Assembly (NCBI GenBank): GCA_021323795.1 | Contig: JAJPKH010000219.1 | Span: 1-35,213 of the forward strand | Direction of reading: 5' to 3' | Origin: Acidiferrobacteraceae bacterium | GTDB taxonomy: Bacteria; Pseudomonadota; Gammaproteobacteria; Acidiferrobacterales; Sulfurifustaceae | DNA length: 35,213 bases | Made by a program: the position numbers and the translations under genes | In this document: positions 10,064 to 19,424 of the stretch, one piece after another | Numbering within the stretch: position 1 is the stretch's first letter | How the letters are laid out: each line of letters begins with the position of its first letter | Notes under the pieces: generated by a model | What the model saw: the letters and a program-made list of their open reading frames with translations, nothing else | Database searches by the model: none | Told to the model about the DNA's origin: nothing

Positions 10064-10816
10064 ACGGTACGGATGCGCCAGCGGCCAGGAAGGGAACGTA
10101 TTGGTCGAGAAGCGCGAGTGCACCAGTGCCAGTGCGGATTCGATCAACGGGTCGGAAAGGTCGGGATACATGGGCCGTAGCTGGCTCGGCGTGAGCATGC
10201 CCTTGTAAACCAGCGTGCGCGCCGAAAGGCTGGGTATGTAGAACAGCCGCTTTTCGCTCAGGTCGGATTTTGCGACCGCGTGCTCGGCGCGCTTGCGGAT
10301 GACATAAAGTTTGCGCTCGAATGCGGCGTCATCGACCACGGTCGCCGCCCGGCCAATAAAGATTTGCTTGAATGTCGGTTCCGCCGCGCGCGCGCTCGGG
10401 CCGAGCGCCGAGTCATCGGTTGGAACATCGCGCCACCCGAGCACCGCCTGTCCTTCTTCCTTGGCAATCTGTTCGAGCAATGTCTGGCAGCGCTGCGCCT
10501 GCGCCGGATCGCGCGGCAAAAACACCAAACCGGCGCCGTAGTGCTTATGGTCCGGCAGCTTTAGGCCGAGCTTGCCGCATTCACGCAGAAAAAAGGCGTG
10601 CGGCATCTGAACCAGGATTCCGGCGCCATCGCCCGTATTTTCTTCGCAGCCGCACGCACCCCGATGCTCGAGATTCTTAAGGATGGTCAGCGCCTGCGTG
10701 ACAATGGCGTGCGACTTGCGCCCCTTCATGTCGACGACAAAGCCGACGCCGCAAGCGTCGTGCTCGCGCGACGGATCGTACAGGCCGTTTAGGTCTCGCT
10801 CTTCGTACTGATTCAA
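10061..10816 (-). CDS. gltB: gltB 5' fragment: N-terminal part of the class-II glutamine amidotransferase domain
   Basis: These 251 residues start at TTG 10816. An in-frame TGA three codons upstream leaves this as the only start ahead of the catalytic region; GGTGAT about 10 bp upstream may serve as ribosome-binding site. The segment REHDACGVGF holds the expected nucleophile, Cys22, preceded by a 21-residue propeptide. In this family the propeptide is cleaved to leave an N-terminal Cys that hydrolyses glutamine. NLEHRGACGCEENTGDGAGI and the final FSTNTFPSWPLAHPYR are textbook GltB sequence. The fragment ends inside the amidotransferase domain, before the AHNGEINT substrate loop, so on its own it should be inactive. 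Confidence 0.85.
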   Translation of the reverse strand: MNQYEERDLNGLYDPSREHDACGVGFVVDMKGRKSHAIVTQALTILKNLEHRGACGCEENTGDGAGILVQMPHAFFLRECGKLGLKLPDHKHYGAGLVFLPRDPAQAQRCQTLLEQIAKEEGQAVLGWRDVPTDDSALGPSARAAEPTFKQIFIGRAATVVDDAAFERKLYVIRKRAEHAVAKSDLSEKRLFYIPSLSARTLVYKGMLTPSQLRPMYPDLSDPLIESALALVHSRFSTNTFPSWPLAHPYR

Positions 10817-10892
10817 GTTAGATCACCAATTCGGTCGTCCCCGTCCCATATGCCGGGGAGAACCGTAAAAACAGCGGCCAAAGGGGGGAAAA

Positions 10893-10921
10893 AGTATACC
10901 GATGAGGGGGAGGGGCTTCAA
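10893..10921 (-). promoter_or_regulatory. Sigma70-type promoter for gltBD
   Basis: On the minus strand TTGAAG (-35, 10921-10916) is followed by exactly 17 bp and then TATACT (-10, 10898-10893). This is close to consensus and lies about 77 bp upstream of the gltB TTG start. I see no sigma54 element here, so GOGAT appears to be controlled separately from the glnK-amtB unit. Confidence 0.6.
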
Positions 10922-10998
10922 TGGAAGGCAGACGGCCGAATCTGCTCGGCGGAGAATCGCCCGGAAATTTTTGCCGCTCGTCCTATCGGGGCGAGACC

Positions 10999-12186
10999 CT
11001 ACACGGCGTCCCAATCCTTAGAATTGAGCAGGCGAGCATGTTCGCGTATGGCGTAACGATCCGTCATTCCCGCGATGTAATCGGCAATGATTCGCGCGCG
11101 GCCGGCCTCCCCCTGCTCGCGCGCGTGATTCAGGCGCTCCTGATATTCGGCCGGCAGCAACTGTGGGCTTTCCCAGAACACGGCGAACAGTTCCCGCACG
11201 GTTTTCGCCGCCCGCGCACTCATCTCCTTTACGCGCGGGTGCGCATAAAGGTTCTGCCGCAGGAAACGCTTGAGGGCAAAAATGCGCTCCTGCATCGGTC
11301 CGCTGTAGCCAACCAGCGGATGGGATTGGCGACGAACGGCGGCGATGTTCTCGACGCCGGAGCTCGCAATGAGCCTTTGGCTCTGCTCGATCATATCGGT
11401 AACCATCATATCGATCATGCGGCGCACGGTTTCATGAATCCGCCGCCGGACCGGCAGATCCGGATAGCGCCTCACGACCTGCTCGTACGGATCGGCGAAT
11501 AACCCGACCTCCCGCAACTGCTCGATCGTCAGCAGCCCCGAGCGCAGCCCATCATCGATATCGTGGTTGTTATAGGCAATCTCGTCGGCAAGGTTGGCCA
11601 CTTGGGCCTCCAAGCCTGGCTGCCCTTTCTCGATAAAACGACGACCGAGTTCGCCCAGCAGGCGCGCGTGCTTGACGGAACAGTGCTTCAGAATTCCTTC
11701 ACGGGTTTCAAACGTGAGATTTAGGCCGGCGAAGTCCGCATATCGCTCCTCGAGCACTTCGACGACACGTAGTGACTGAAGATTGTGCTCGAAGCCGTCG
11801 TACTCGCGCATGCATTCGTTAAGCGCATCCTGGCCGGTATGCCCGAACGGCGTGTGGCCGAGATCATGCGCGAGCGCTATTGCTTCGGTCAGATCCTCGT
11901 TGAGGGCCAAGGCGCGCGCGATCGAGCGCGCAATCTGCGCGACCTCGATGGAATGGGTAAGGCGCGTACGAAACAGGTCGCCCTCGTGATTGACGAAAAC
12001 TTGCGTTTTGTATTCGAGGCGCCGGAAGGCGGCGCAATGAATAATGCGGTCACGATCGCGCTGGTACTCGCTCCTGTATCGCGGGGCCGGCTCCGGGTGC
12101 ACCCGTCCGCGCGAGTGCGCTTCCGTCGCCGCGTAAGGCGCCAAGACGTTAGGCATGGAGCGCGGACATGATGTACCGGATGACAT
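10999..12186 (-). CDS. dgt: dGTPase-like deoxynucleoside triphosphate triphosphohydrolase
   Basis: This is an HD-superfamily phosphohydrolase that cleaves dNTPs to deoxynucleoside plus tripolyphosphate. The metal-binding set is visible: His78 in RLTHSIEV, then [11 protein letters not shown] with His107-Asp108 and His111. The [25 protein letters not shown] segment is characteristic of the shorter dNTPase group. The length of 395 residues fits. The start shown, ATG 12186, directly abuts the aroB stop (TAG-ATG). The second Met at 12156 ([18 protein letters not shown]) fits the family N-terminus slightly better; neither has a clear ribosome-binding site. It follows aroK-aroB in a conserved block and is probably the last gene of that transcript, since gltBD has its own promoter. 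Confidence 0.93.
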   Translation of the reverse strand: MSSGTSCPRSMPNVLAPYAATEAHSRGRVHPEPAPRYRSEYQRDRDRIIHCAAFRRLEYKTQVFVNHEGDLFRTRLTHSIEVAQIARSIARALALNEDLTEAIALAHDLGHTPFGHTGQDALNECMREYDGFEHNLQSLRVVEVLEERYADFAGLNLTFETREGILKHCSVKHARLLGELGRRFIEKGQPGLEAQVANLADEIAYNNHDIDDGLRSGLLTIEQLREVGLFADPYEQVVRRYPDLPVRRRIHETVRRMIDMMVTDMIEQSQRLIASSGVENIAAVRRQSHPLVGYSGPMQERIFALKRFLRQNLYAHPRVKEMSARAAKTVRELFAVFWESPQLLPAEYQERLNHAREQGEAGRARIIADYIAGMTDRYAIREHARLLNSKDWDAV

Positions 12187-13272
12187 CTATTGAATCCGAA
12201 CGTGTGCGGCGATGGTCTGATCCAACACGGGCGAAGGATAGTCGGCTGTCACTACGGCTTCGCCGATCCGCTTCAACAACACAAGCCGCAGCCTGCCGCT
12301 CTCCACCTTTTTATCCATCTCCATGAGGGTGCGCAGCTGTTCATTATCAATCCCGGGAGGCGCTCGGTCCGGCAATTGTGCCATTTTGATCAAAGAGCGT
12401 ATTCGACTCGCCTCGTCCTCGGCCAACCACCCCAGACGGCGGGAAAGATCGGCCGCCATCGCCATGCCCGCGGCGATTGCCTCGCCATGCAGCCAGCTAC
12501 GGTACTCCGTCGCCGTCTCGATCGCATGCCCGAAGGTGTGGCCGAAGTTGAGTACCGCGCGCAGACCGCTTTCTCTTTCGTCCTTGGCCACGACTTCGGC
12601 TTTATTGCGACAGGAATGCTCGATCGCATAACTCAACGCCTCCGAATCGCGCGCCAGCAAGCGCGGTAAATTTTTCTCGAGCCAGACAAAAAACTCCGCA
12701 TCCCGGATTAGCCCGTACTTGATGACTTCCGCGATACCTGCCTTCAATTCGCGATCAGGCAGCGTGCGAAGCGTATCGGTGTCGATGATGACGGCCTGCG
12801 GCTGATAAAAGGCGCCGATCATGTTCTTACCGAGCGGGTGATTGACGCCGGTTTTGCCCCCGACGGAGGAATCGACCTGCGCCAGCAAGGTCGTCGGGAT
12901 CTGAATGAATGGCACGCCCCGCTGGTAGCAGGCCGCCGCGAATCCCGCCATATCGCCTATCACTCCCCCGCCGAGCGCGAGGATCATCGTGCGTCGGTCG
13001 CAACGCGCCTGCAGGAGCGCGTCGAATATGCGCGCGACAACTTCCAACGTCTTGTACTGTTCCCCGTCCGGAAGGATAACCTCCAGCGGCTGCCTTGCGG
13101 CGGCGACCGATCGCACCTGCGCCAAGTAAAGCGGGGCCACGGTTTCATTCGTGACGATAGCCACTCGCCGCTGCTCCAGATGCGGCGCCAGCAGATCGGC
13201 GCGAGAAAGCAGCCCCGATCCGATGCGAATAGGGTAGCTGCGCTCCCCGAGCTCAACTCGTAGCGTTCTCAT
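12187..13272 (-). CDS. aroB: 3-dehydroquinate synthase
   Basis: AroB converts DAHP to 3-dehydroquinate, the second step of the shikimate pathway, using NAD+ and a divalent metal. The 361-residue length is typical. The signatures [19 protein letters not shown] (NAD binding), [19 protein letters not shown] and [11 protein letters not shown] are all present. The metal-binding histidines appear in [11 protein letters not shown] and [14 protein letters not shown] 13272 has a good ribosome-binding site, GGAAAGG, located inside the end of aroK. The two genes overlap by 20 bp, indicating coupled translation. Confidence 0.97.
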   Translation of the reverse strand: MRTLRVELGERSYPIRIGSGLLSRADLLAPHLEQRRVAIVTNETVAPLYLAQVRSVAAARQPLEVILPDGEQYKTLEVVARIFDALLQARCDRRTMILALGGGVIGDMAGFAAACYQRGVPFIQIPTTLLAQVDSSVGGKTGVNHPLGKNMIGAFYQPQAVIIDTDTLRTLPDRELKAGIAEVIKYGLIRDAEFFVWLEKNLPRLLARDSEALSYAIEHSCRNKAEVVAKDERESGLRAVLNFGHTFGHAIETATEYRSWLHGEAIAAGMAMAADLSRRLGWLAEDEASRIRSLIKMAQLPDRAPPGIDNEQLRTLMEMDKKVESGRLRLVLLKRIGEAVVTADYPSPVLDQTIAAHVRIQ

Positions 13273-13795
13273 CGCCTTTCCACGATCGAATCTTGGCCGC
13301 GACTTCGTGAGCCACGATCGGCGGCGCGCGATGATCGGTTACGGCAACCACATCCGCGGTTGAAAGGTAGAGAGGCTCGCGTACGCGCATGATCTCTTCA
13401 AACTTCACCCTACGTTCACCCTCGCGTAACAATGGCCGGCTGCGGTCTCGATGGGTGCGCGCCACCAACGCGTCGATCGGCGCTTGCAAGTACACCACGA
13501 TACCTCGTTTCTTGAGCAACGCGCGATTGGGTTCGGCGAGCACCGCACCGCCGCCCGTGGCCAGCACGACGTTATCGCGGCCAGTCAGCTCTTCGAGTAC
13601 CGCCGATTCGCGGCGTCGAAACCCCTCCTCCCCTTCGATCTCGAAGATCAGGGAAACGCTGACACCCGTCCGGCGCTCGATTTCGTGATCGGAGTCGAGG
13701 AAGTCTTTGTGAAGGAGCTCGGCCAGTTGTCGCCCGATGGTCGATTTGCCCGCGCCCATCGGGCCGATCAAGAAGACCCGGCCGGCTTTATCCAT
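13253..13795 (-). CDS. aroK: Shikimate kinase
   Basis: AroK phosphorylates shikimate at the 3-OH using ATP. The Walker A loop GPMGAGKST (residues 11-19), the shikimate-binding Asp/Arg in [11 protein letters not shown] and FRRRES, the GGG of LATGGGAVL, and the lid segment RDRSRPLL are all visible. The track ORF begins 52 codons earlier at 13951, but that extension overlaps the pilQ end and has no family features. ATG 13795 ([11 protein letters not shown]) gives the usual length of 180 residues. The aroKB pair follows the pil operon. An overlapping hairpin between pilQ and aroK may tune read-through. Confidence 0.96.
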   Translation of the reverse strand: MDKAGRVFLIGPMGAGKSTIGRQLAELLHKDFLDSDHEIERRTGVSVSLIFEIEGEEGFRRRESAVLEELTGRDNVVLATGGGAVLAEPNRALLKKRGIVVYLQAPIDALVARTHRDRSRPLLREGERRVKFEEIMRVREPLYLSTADVVAVTDHRAPPIVAHEVAAKIRSWKGDENATS

Positions 13796-13828
13796 GGCAT
13801 CGGTATGCCAGCAAGCCGGCGGGAAATC

Positions 13829-13855
13829 AAGATAGCGGCGCGCCGCCGCTATCTT
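13829..13855 (-). terminator. Perfect 12-bp hairpin at the pilQ stop codon (terminator or processing hairpin)
   Basis: AAGATAGCGGCG, a 3-nt loop, then CGCCGCTATCTT form a perfect, GC-rich 12-bp stem whose edge touches the pilQ TAA. On the minus strand it is followed by GATTTCCC, a poor T-tract. It could be a weak or partial terminator, or an RNA-stability element separating pilMNOPQ from aroKB-dgt. Confidence 0.5.
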
Positions 13856-16401
13856 TAGCGCAGAGTTAGGTTTTCGGAAACGATGCGCGGGGTGAGAAAG
13901 ATCAAAAGCTCGGTCTTGTTGTCGCGTACGTCCTTGGTCTTGAACAGCCATCCGAGCAGCGGTATGTCGCCAAAGAACGGGACCTTGGTGATGGTGTCGT
14001 TCTTGTCCTGCTCGTAGATGCCGCCGATGACGACGGTTTCGCCGTTATCGAGCAACACGCTCGTGTCAATCTCCTTTACGTTGAGCAGTCCCTGCACCGA
14101 GTCAGCAAAATTGTCTTTGGTAATGTTGACGTCAAGATTGACGCGGTCATCCGGCGTGATCTGGGGCGTGACTTCCAGTTTTAAAGTCGCCTTTTTCGTG
14201 ACCACCGAACCTACACCGAGCACGGAGGTTGTGAATACCCGCTCCTGGCCCTGCTCGATCTTGGCTTTCTTTTGATTGGCCGTGATAACTCGCGGGCTCG
14301 ATATAATCTTGCCGTTGCCTTCTTGTTCTAATGCGGACAGCTCGAGGTTCAGCAGATCACCGCTCGATCCGAGTTTCGCGAGGGTGAAGCCGATAGACGC
14401 GGCGGGGGTACCGCCTACGCCGGTAGAAGCAAGGTTTACGTTGAGCCCGGTAGCATTAGCGCCCAGCGTCCCCGCCGTTATTATGCCGCTCGAATCTTCG
14501 ATGGTACCTGAGACCGCGCTGTCCCGCTGTCCCGCTGGATTTCCCAAGTTTGCCTTCTTTACGCCGAAACGTACGCCCAATGACCGGGCGAAATTATCGG
14601 TGGCCTCCACAAGCCGTGTTTCGATTAGTACCTGTCGGACCGGCTGATCAAGCTTCAGAATTAGTTTGCGGATTTCGCGAATTTTGCCCGGCGTGTCTTG
14701 GATAAGCAGAGAATTCGTGCGCGCATCAACGGTGACCTGACCGCGTGGCGACAGCAGCGAGTTCGAGTCCGTCGCCGCCTGCACGGAACCCCCGGTAGCA
14801 CTCGCGCCGAAAACAGGATGCTGCCCGGCACCGGCTGTTACCGCCTTGATGGACTTCAGTAATGTCGCAATATCGTCGGCTTTCGCATAGTTGATTTGGA
14901 CGAGCTCGGATACCAGCGGTTCGAGTTCAATAAACGATTTCGCCGACTCGAGCGCCGCCTTTTCTTTCGCAGCCACTTCCGTCGCCGGTGCGACCGTGAC
15001 CACGTTGCCTTTGCGTCGCACCGCGAGATTCTTCGCGTCCACGATCAAGTCTAGCGCCTGATCCCACGGCACATCTTTCAAACGCAGGGTCAAGTTGCCC
15101 CTGACGGTATCGCTGACGACGAAATTGAGGCCCGTGAAATCCGCGAGCACTTGGAGGGCCGCGCGCACATCGATATTCTGGAAGTTGAGCGACAGCTTCT
15201 CGCCCGAATAGCCGAATTCGTCCACCTTCTTCTCATCCGGCTTCTCTATCACCGGCTTGATACTGATAGTGAATACGTCTCCTGTCTGATAAGCGACATG
15301 CTCATATTTTCCCTTGGGGGTGATGACCATGCGCGTATTGCGGCCCTGCCCGAATGTGTCGATGGTTTGTACCGGCGTCGCAAAATCCACCACGTCTAGT
15401 CGGCGTTGAAGATCATTCGGAACGGACGTGTTCAGGAAATCGACGAGGATTTCGCCCGTTTGCTCGCGTATATCCACACCTACGGTCGGATCCGACAATT
15501 TAATGATGATCTTGCCGTCCGCCTGGGGTCCGCGCCGGAAATCTATGCTCTTCAAACTGTATTTCCCGCTCACGCGGGTACTCGCGAAGTGCGTCGTCTT
15601 CGCCGACTCCGCCGCCGCTGCGCCGGGCGCATTGACGGTGATCACGTAATTATTGTTGTCGATGGCGGCGGTATAGCCGACCGGCTTAATTAAGCTCAAC
15701 ACGACGCGCGTGCGGCCTTCGGACTCGATCGCGGCAACGCTCGAAACGGCCCCTTCCCGCACGGGCACACTCTTGTTCGGCATCGTCACGCGGGTAGCGG
15801 GGAAGTCGAGCGCGACGCGGGCGGGATGGGTGATCGAAAACGTACTTGGCTCGCTCGGCCGATTGGCCATTCGCACCACGATTTGGATGCGATCACCCGG
15901 CAACTTGGCGTACACGATGTCTTTGATCTCGTTCAGCGGCGGCGCCGGAACCTTGGCTTCCACTGCCGGAGGAGCGGCATCGGCTTGCGCTTGTTTCGTC
16001 TCCGCCGGCTCGACGATTGCAGTGTACCCGAACGGCGCCTTCTCCAGGCGCAACTGGCCGGGCTGCTCCAGCACAATGTCTACATTCGCCGTGGTGCCAT
16101 CCGGAGCCATTGACGGATAAACGCCTTTTACGTATTGCTGCCCCTGTAAGTCGGACGCCTGCGAACCGAGCTTGGTTTCAGGAAAACTGACCCGCAGCCA
16201 TTGTCCGTTTTCGCGCGTCTCAACTTTGTATTCCGCGTCTCCATTCAACGAAATTTTTACCGCGGGGCTCGCCGTTCCGGCTGACCACGACAGCGACTCG
16301 ATTTCCGCGGCAGCGGCGAGCTGCGCCAGCAACGCGAGCGGCAAACACCAGAAGCCGATATAGGAGCGCCCTATATTTCGAATCATGGTTCGTCTGTGCA
16401 T
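13855..16401 (-). CDS. pilQ: Type IV pilus secretin PilQ
   Basis: PilQ forms the outer-membrane ring through which the type IV pilus and, in competent bacteria, DNA pass. The 848 residues comprise a signal peptide (about 1-32, cleavage near AQLAAAAE), then two AMIN domains that bind peptidoglycan (about 35-115 and 155-260). Next come the periplasmic secretin N-domains, beginning around LSLNFQNIDVRAALQVLADF, and the C-terminal secretin barrel. Secretin hallmarks include VRQVLIETRLVEA and the C-terminal VPFFGDIPLLGWLFK. The ATG 16401 start has AGGTAGGAA just upstream; a second in-frame Met lies five codons on. It is the last of five pil genes in the standard order. Confidence 0.96.
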   Translation of the reverse strand: MHRRTMIRNIGRSYIGFWCLPLALLAQLAAAAEIESLSWSAGTASPAVKISLNGDAEYKVETRENGQWLRVSFPETKLGSQASDLQGQQYVKGVYPSMAPDGTTANVDIVLEQPGQLRLEKAPFGYTAIVEPAETKQAQADAAPPAVEAKVPAPPLNEIKDIVYAKLPGDRIQIVVRMANRPSEPSTFSITHPARVALDFPATRVTMPNKSVPVREGAVSSVAAIESEGRTRVVLSLIKPVGYTAAIDNNNYVITVNAPGAAAAESAKTTHFASTRVSGKYSLKSIDFRRGPQADGKIIIKLSDPTVGVDIREQTGEILVDFLNTSVPNDLQRRLDVVDFATPVQTIDTFGQGRNTRMVITPKGKYEHVAYQTGDVFTISIKPVIEKPDEKKVDEFGYSGEKLSLNFQNIDVRAALQVLADFTGLNFVVSDTVRGNLTLRLKDVPWDQALDLIVDAKNLAVRRKGNVVTVAPATEVAAKEKAALESAKSFIELEPLVSELVQINYAKADDIATLLKSIKAVTAGAGQHPVFGASATGGSVQAATDSNSLLSPRGQVTVDARTNSLLIQDTPGKIREIRKLILKLDQPVRQVLIETRLVEATDNFARSLGVRFGVKKANLGNPAGQRDSAVSGTIEDSSGIITAGTLGANATGLNVNLASTGVGGTPAASIGFTLAKLGSSGDLLNLELSALEQEGNGKIISSPRVITANQKKAKIEQGQERVFTTSVLGVGSVVTKKATLKLEVTPQITPDDRVNLDVNITKDNFADSVQGLLNVKEIDTSVLLDNGETVVIGGIYEQDKNDTITKVPFFGDIPLLGWLFKTKDVRDNKTELLIFLTPRIVSENLTLR

Positions 16402-16424
16402 TGGATTCCTACCTGTCGCGGTCT

Positions 16425-16949
16425 TTATTGTTCGGCAAGCGCGACGCTGGCCTCGCGCTCAACCCAGTCTCCCAACGTTCCCTGTACCAGCTCTACCAGA
16501 TTGATTTTGTCTTCGGTTATGCGCGTGATTGTCCCGAAGTTCTGACCCATGTGATTGCCGATCCCGGCGCGATGCACCGTGCCATCCGGCGCCTGAATCA
16601 CCGCCCACGCCTGTTTGCCGCGCGCCAATGTTCCGACCATTTTGAGGGCGTCGAGCGGAAACTCTTCGAGCGGTTCTTTACGCCGGTTCATGTCCGGTCT
16701 TGGGCCGTTTCCGGCAACTGCTTTGGCGTCTTGCGTCCTGAGATTAAAGGCGGCAAACGGATCCGCGAGCTTGGCTGCCGCATAAGCAAACGGTTCTTGC
16801 GTTTTTATCTCCGGCAGCGGCTCCACCTTGGGAGTCTTGCCCGCGTGCGCCGTTGCGACAAATTGGCGCAGGTCGTCCATCCCATCGTCCCCACATGCCG
16901 ATAGCATGGATCCTAAAATTCCGATCATGGCGAGGCGAGTAATTCTCAT
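16425..16949 (-). CDS. pilP: Type IV pilus inner-membrane lipoprotein PilP
   Basis: PilP links the inner-membrane PilN/PilO complex to the PilQ secretin. The sequence begins with a lipoprotein signal peptide ending in the lipobox LSAC, followed by a Pro/Lys-rich linker. A C-terminal beta domain (FPLDALKMVGTLARGKQAWAVI onward) binds the secretin. The track ORF opens at GTG 16985; ATG 16949 (MRITRLAMIGILGSML) gives a normal signal peptide. A strong GGAGGG lies about 14 bp ahead of that ATG, slightly far, so a GTG four codons upstream is possible too. The length of about 174 residues is normal. Confidence 0.94.
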   Translation of the reverse strand: MRITRLAMIGILGSMLSACGDDGMDDLRQFVATAHAGKTPKVEPLPEIKTQEPFAYAAAKLADPFAAFNLRTQDAKAVAGNGPRPDMNRRKEPLEEFPLDALKMVGTLARGKQAWAVIQAPDGTVHRAGIGNHMGQNFGTITRITEDKINLVELVQGTLGDWVEREASVALAEQ

Positions 16950-16971
16950 AGACGTGGCCACACCCTCCTCG

Positions 16972-17592
16972 TTACTTACCGCCACGCCGCGGTTTCGGCG
17001 GCGCCTGTTGCACCTGCCCCGCGTCCAGATAGCGGTAGGTACGTGCCGTCGCTTGCATGGAAAGCCGGCCGCCCTGCGCTGACGTAATAGAGATATCGCC
17101 GAAGGTGACGATACGCGGCAAAGCCGCCACGTCGCTCACGAATTGTGCGAGCTCGTGGTACGAGCCGGTTACCTGAAGACTGATCGGCAGTTCCGCGTAG
17201 AAATCCCGCGGTTGCTCCTTTTCCGGCCGAAATAAGCTAAATTCCAATCCACGTCCGAGCCCTGCCTGCGTGATATCGACGAGCAAATCCGGGACTTCCG
17301 TGGTGTTTGGAAGCTGGCGGAGCAAGCTGCCGAACGTCTGCTGCATTTCTTCCATCTGCTTGCGGTACAAGTCGATGTTCAGCGCAAGCAGTTTTTTGTT
17401 GAGATAGGTTTCACGAAGCGTTTGCTCTTCGTCCTGCGCGCGGGAGCGTTGTTCCAGCTCGTCCGCGATCACGAACCAATAGCCGGCGCCGAGAATAAGA
17501 AAAGCGATAACGGCGATGCCGACAATCTTGACGGGCAGCGGTAACGCGGCGATGTTCTTGACATCGATATTTCTCAGCTCGTCGAGCGTCAT
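16972..17592 (-). CDS. pilO: Type IV pilus assembly protein PilO
   Basis: PilO is a bitopic inner-membrane protein that pairs with PilN and positions PilP/PilQ. A short cytoplasmic N-terminus (MTLDELRNIDVKN) precedes one transmembrane helix (about residues 22-42). A coiled-coil stretch (about 45-95) and a ferredoxin-like periplasmic domain with FYAELPISLQVTGSYHELAQF follow. The 206 residues match the family. Its ATG overlaps the pilN TGA in an ATGA junction, so translation is coupled. Confidence 0.95.
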   Translation of the reverse strand: MTLDELRNIDVKNIAALPLPVKIVGIAVIAFLILGAGYWFVIADELEQRSRAQDEEQTLRETYLNKKLLALNIDLYRKQMEEMQQTFGSLLRQLPNTTEVPDLLVDITQAGLGRGLEFSLFRPEKEQPRDFYAELPISLQVTGSYHELAQFVSDVAALPRIVTFGDISITSAQGGRLSMQATARTYRYLDAGQVQQAPPKPRRGGK

Positions 17593-18170
17593 GTGCCCGC
17601 CCCGCCCGTGCTTGCCGCTTCTTTCTTCGCCACGTTTTTCACTTTCAACGAAAACTCGCTGACGCGGTTGCCGCCGCGCTGACGAACGTTTATAACTTCA
17701 AGCTCGGGATCCGAAAACCACTCTGAAGCGGCGAAGTTCCGCATGAGCGCCGAGACGCGCGCATTCGACTGCGCGACGCCCGTCAAAGCCATGCTCGACC
17801 CGCCGGTCTGTTTGATTGTCAAAAGCTGCACCCCGTCCGGAACGCGGCGCACCAGCTCGTCGAACACGCGCACGACGCGCGTCCGATCCGCCTGCAATTG
17901 CTGGATGACATTCATGCGCGCTATCAAGTCTTGGCGCCGCTTCTTGAGCTCCGCCACTTCCTTGATTTGCTGCTCGACCTTGGCAATCTCCTGCTTCAAA
18001 AACTCATTGCGCTTGGTTTGGGTTTCGATCAGCGCGCTTACATGTATATGCGCGTAAAAGACGATCACGATCATCAAGACCCAGGCGCCGATCGCAATCG
18101 TGAGCAGCTGCCGGTCCTGCTCGCGGCGGCGCATTTCCCGCCACGGGAGGAGGTTAAGACGAGTGCTCAT
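17589..18170 (-). CDS. pilN: Type IV pilus assembly protein PilN
   Basis: PilN is an inner-membrane partner of PilO whose cytoplasmic tail binds PilM. The N-terminal docking motif LNLLPWRE is intact, followed by one transmembrane segment (about residues 23-43), a long coiled coil (about 45-100) and a periplasmic ferredoxin-like domain. The track ORF begins at 18200, inside pilM. ATG 18170 (MSTRLNLLPWRE) is the family start and overlaps the pilM stop as ATGA. The length is 193 residues. Confidence 0.95.
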   Translation of the reverse strand: MSTRLNLLPWREMRRREQDRQLLTIAIGAWVLMIVIVFYAHIHVSALIETQTKRNEFLKQEIAKVEQQIKEVAELKKRRQDLIARMNVIQQLQADRTRVVRVFDELVRRVPDGVQLLTIKQTGGSSMALTGVAQSNARVSALMRNFAASEWFSDPELEVINVRQRGGNRVSEFSLKVKNVAKKEAASTGGAGT

Positions 18171-19246
18171 GCGTCGAAGCTCCGCAAAGCAAGCCCGCAT
18201 GCGATCATCAGAGAGGGCGCATCGTTACTGAGAAGCTGCGGCTTGATGCGCGAGGAAATCGACATATTGGCAAAAGGATTCGCGACCATCGCCGGTACGC
18301 CGATTCGAGCCGCTACCAGCTCATCGATACCGGGGATCTGTGCACAGCCGCCGGCGAGCAACAATTGATCGACGCTGTTGAAGGGGCTCGAGGAGTAGAA
18401 AAACTGAAGCGCGCGCATGATTTCTTGACACATCGCTTCCATGAACGGGCGCAGCACGTCGGTTTGAAAGTTGTCGGGTAAGCCACCCTGTTTTTTGGCG
18501 AGACCCGCTTCTTCATAGGACAAACCGTAGCGGCGCTGAATCTCCTCGGTTAACTGGCGTCCGCCAAAAGTGTGATGGCGCGTGTAAACCGAGCGATTGT
18601 TGTGCATGACGTTGATGGTGGTCGTCATCGCACCTACATCCACGATGGCAACCGTTTTTTCCATGCCGCCGCCCGGCATATGATTCGCGATGAGAGCATA
18701 AGAATGCTCCATCGCGTAGGTTTCGATGTCCACCACGCTCGGCGTCAACCCGCGGCCTTGTATTACGGCGAGATAGTCGTCTACGACTTCCTTGCGACAC
18801 GCCGCCATAATGACGTCTACTTCGGTCGGGTTCGGTTCGGCCGATTCCAACACTTGGTAATCGAGGTTTACTTCGTCGAGCGGATAGGGGATGTAGTGGT
18901 CCGCCTCCATCTCGATTTGCATCTTCCGCTCCTGATCGCTCAGGTTCGGCGGCATCTTGATGATCTTCGTAATAACGTTGGCGGCCGGCACGGCTACCGC
19001 CGCGTGCTTAAGGCGCGTTCCCGAACGCTTAACCGCGCGCTCGACCGCTTCAGCCACCTGCTCGACCTCGGTGATGGCATGCTCGACGACGGCGTTCTGC
19101 GGAAGCGGCTCGACTGCGTAACGTTCAACGCGATACTGTTCGCCTTCTTTGCTGAGCTCGAGAACTTTCACCGCGGACGAACTGATATCGATGCCCACCA
19201 GCGGCGGCTGTTTTCGCGCGAACAATATTTCGGCGAGTCCTCGCAC
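18167..19246 (-). CDS. pilM: Type IV pilus actin-like ATPase PilM
   Basis: PilM is the FtsA/actin-like cytoplasmic protein that grips the PilN tail at the base of the pilus machine. Nucleotide-binding motifs are visible: VGIDISSSAVKVLEL near the N-terminus, VAIVDVGAMTTTINV in the middle and LLLAGGCAQIPGI near the C-terminus. The 359-residue length is usual. The start is GTG 19246, with AAGGGG a few bases upstream; no ATG lies nearby. It is the first gene of pilMNOPQ and is divergent from the PBP1A gene, the classic arrangement. Confidence 0.96.
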   Translation of the reverse strand: MRGLAEILFARKQPPLVGIDISSSAVKVLELSKEGEQYRVERYAVEPLPQNAVVEHAITEVEQVAEAVERAVKRSGTRLKHAAVAVPAANVITKIIKMPPNLSDQERKMQIEMEADHYIPYPLDEVNLDYQVLESAEPNPTEVDVIMAACRKEVVDDYLAVIQGRGLTPSVVDIETYAMEHSYALIANHMPGGGMEKTVAIVDVGAMTTTINVMHNNRSVYTRHHTFGGRQLTEEIQRRYGLSYEEAGLAKKQGGLPDNFQTDVLRPFMEAMCQEIMRALQFFYSSSPFNSVDQLLLAGGCAQIPGIDELVAARIGVPAMVANPFANMSISSRIKPQLLSNDAPSLMIACGLALRSFDA

Positions 19247-19310
19247 GACTTTCCCCTTCGATTCAGACGCCTAGAACGGATATTGATAATGTGGGTTAAT
19301 GGCTATACGA

Positions 19311-19340
19311 ACTATAGACCATAGAATTTCGAAGTGACAA
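19311..19340 (-). promoter_or_regulatory. Sigma70-type promoter for pilMNOPQ
   Basis: On the minus strand TTGTCA (19340-19335), an 18-bp spacer and TATAGT (19316-19311) lie about 65 bp ahead of the pilM GTG. The match to consensus is good. Confidence 0.55.
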
Positions 19341-19369
19341 ATGAACTCGGGGCGCTTCAGCGTTTCATA

Positions 19370-19375
19370 TATACT
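19370..19375 (+). promoter_or_regulatory. Possible -10 element for the PBP1A gene
   Basis: TATACT lies about 50 bp upstream of the ATG at 19425, within an AT-rich stretch CATATATACTT. I could not find a matching -35 at the right distance. Confidence 0.3.
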
Positions 19376-19424
19376 TCGCCCAGCGTGCGTTTTTTCCGCC
19401 TAATTTGCTTAACTGTCTCGCCTC

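Larger units (their letters stand above)
6269..10816 (-). pseudogene. gltB: Glutamate synthase large subunit, interrupted by one in-frame stop
   Basis: Read through the stop, this is one 1515-codon frame, the normal length for a GltB/GOGAT alpha subunit. The two track ORFs (10816-10061 and 10012-6269) are in the same frame and joined by 16 sense codons reading [16 protein letters not shown]. The only lesion is TAA at 10063-10061 (codon 252). GltB proteins normally read HPYRY/F-x-AHNGEINT here, so a single-base change from TAC or TAT explains it. The rest of the frame is clean, with no other stops or shifts, so the change is either very recent or a sequencing/assembly error. Translation would otherwise give a 251-residue stub lacking the synthase domain. 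gltD and hemE downstream are intact. A sigma70-like promoter lies upstream. Confidence 0.85.

Noticed and set aside
18572-19324. 250-aa ORF opposite pilM; similar long ORFs opposite amtB, pbp1A and argS
   Set aside because: They mirror real genes in the complementary frame and show no protein features of their own.
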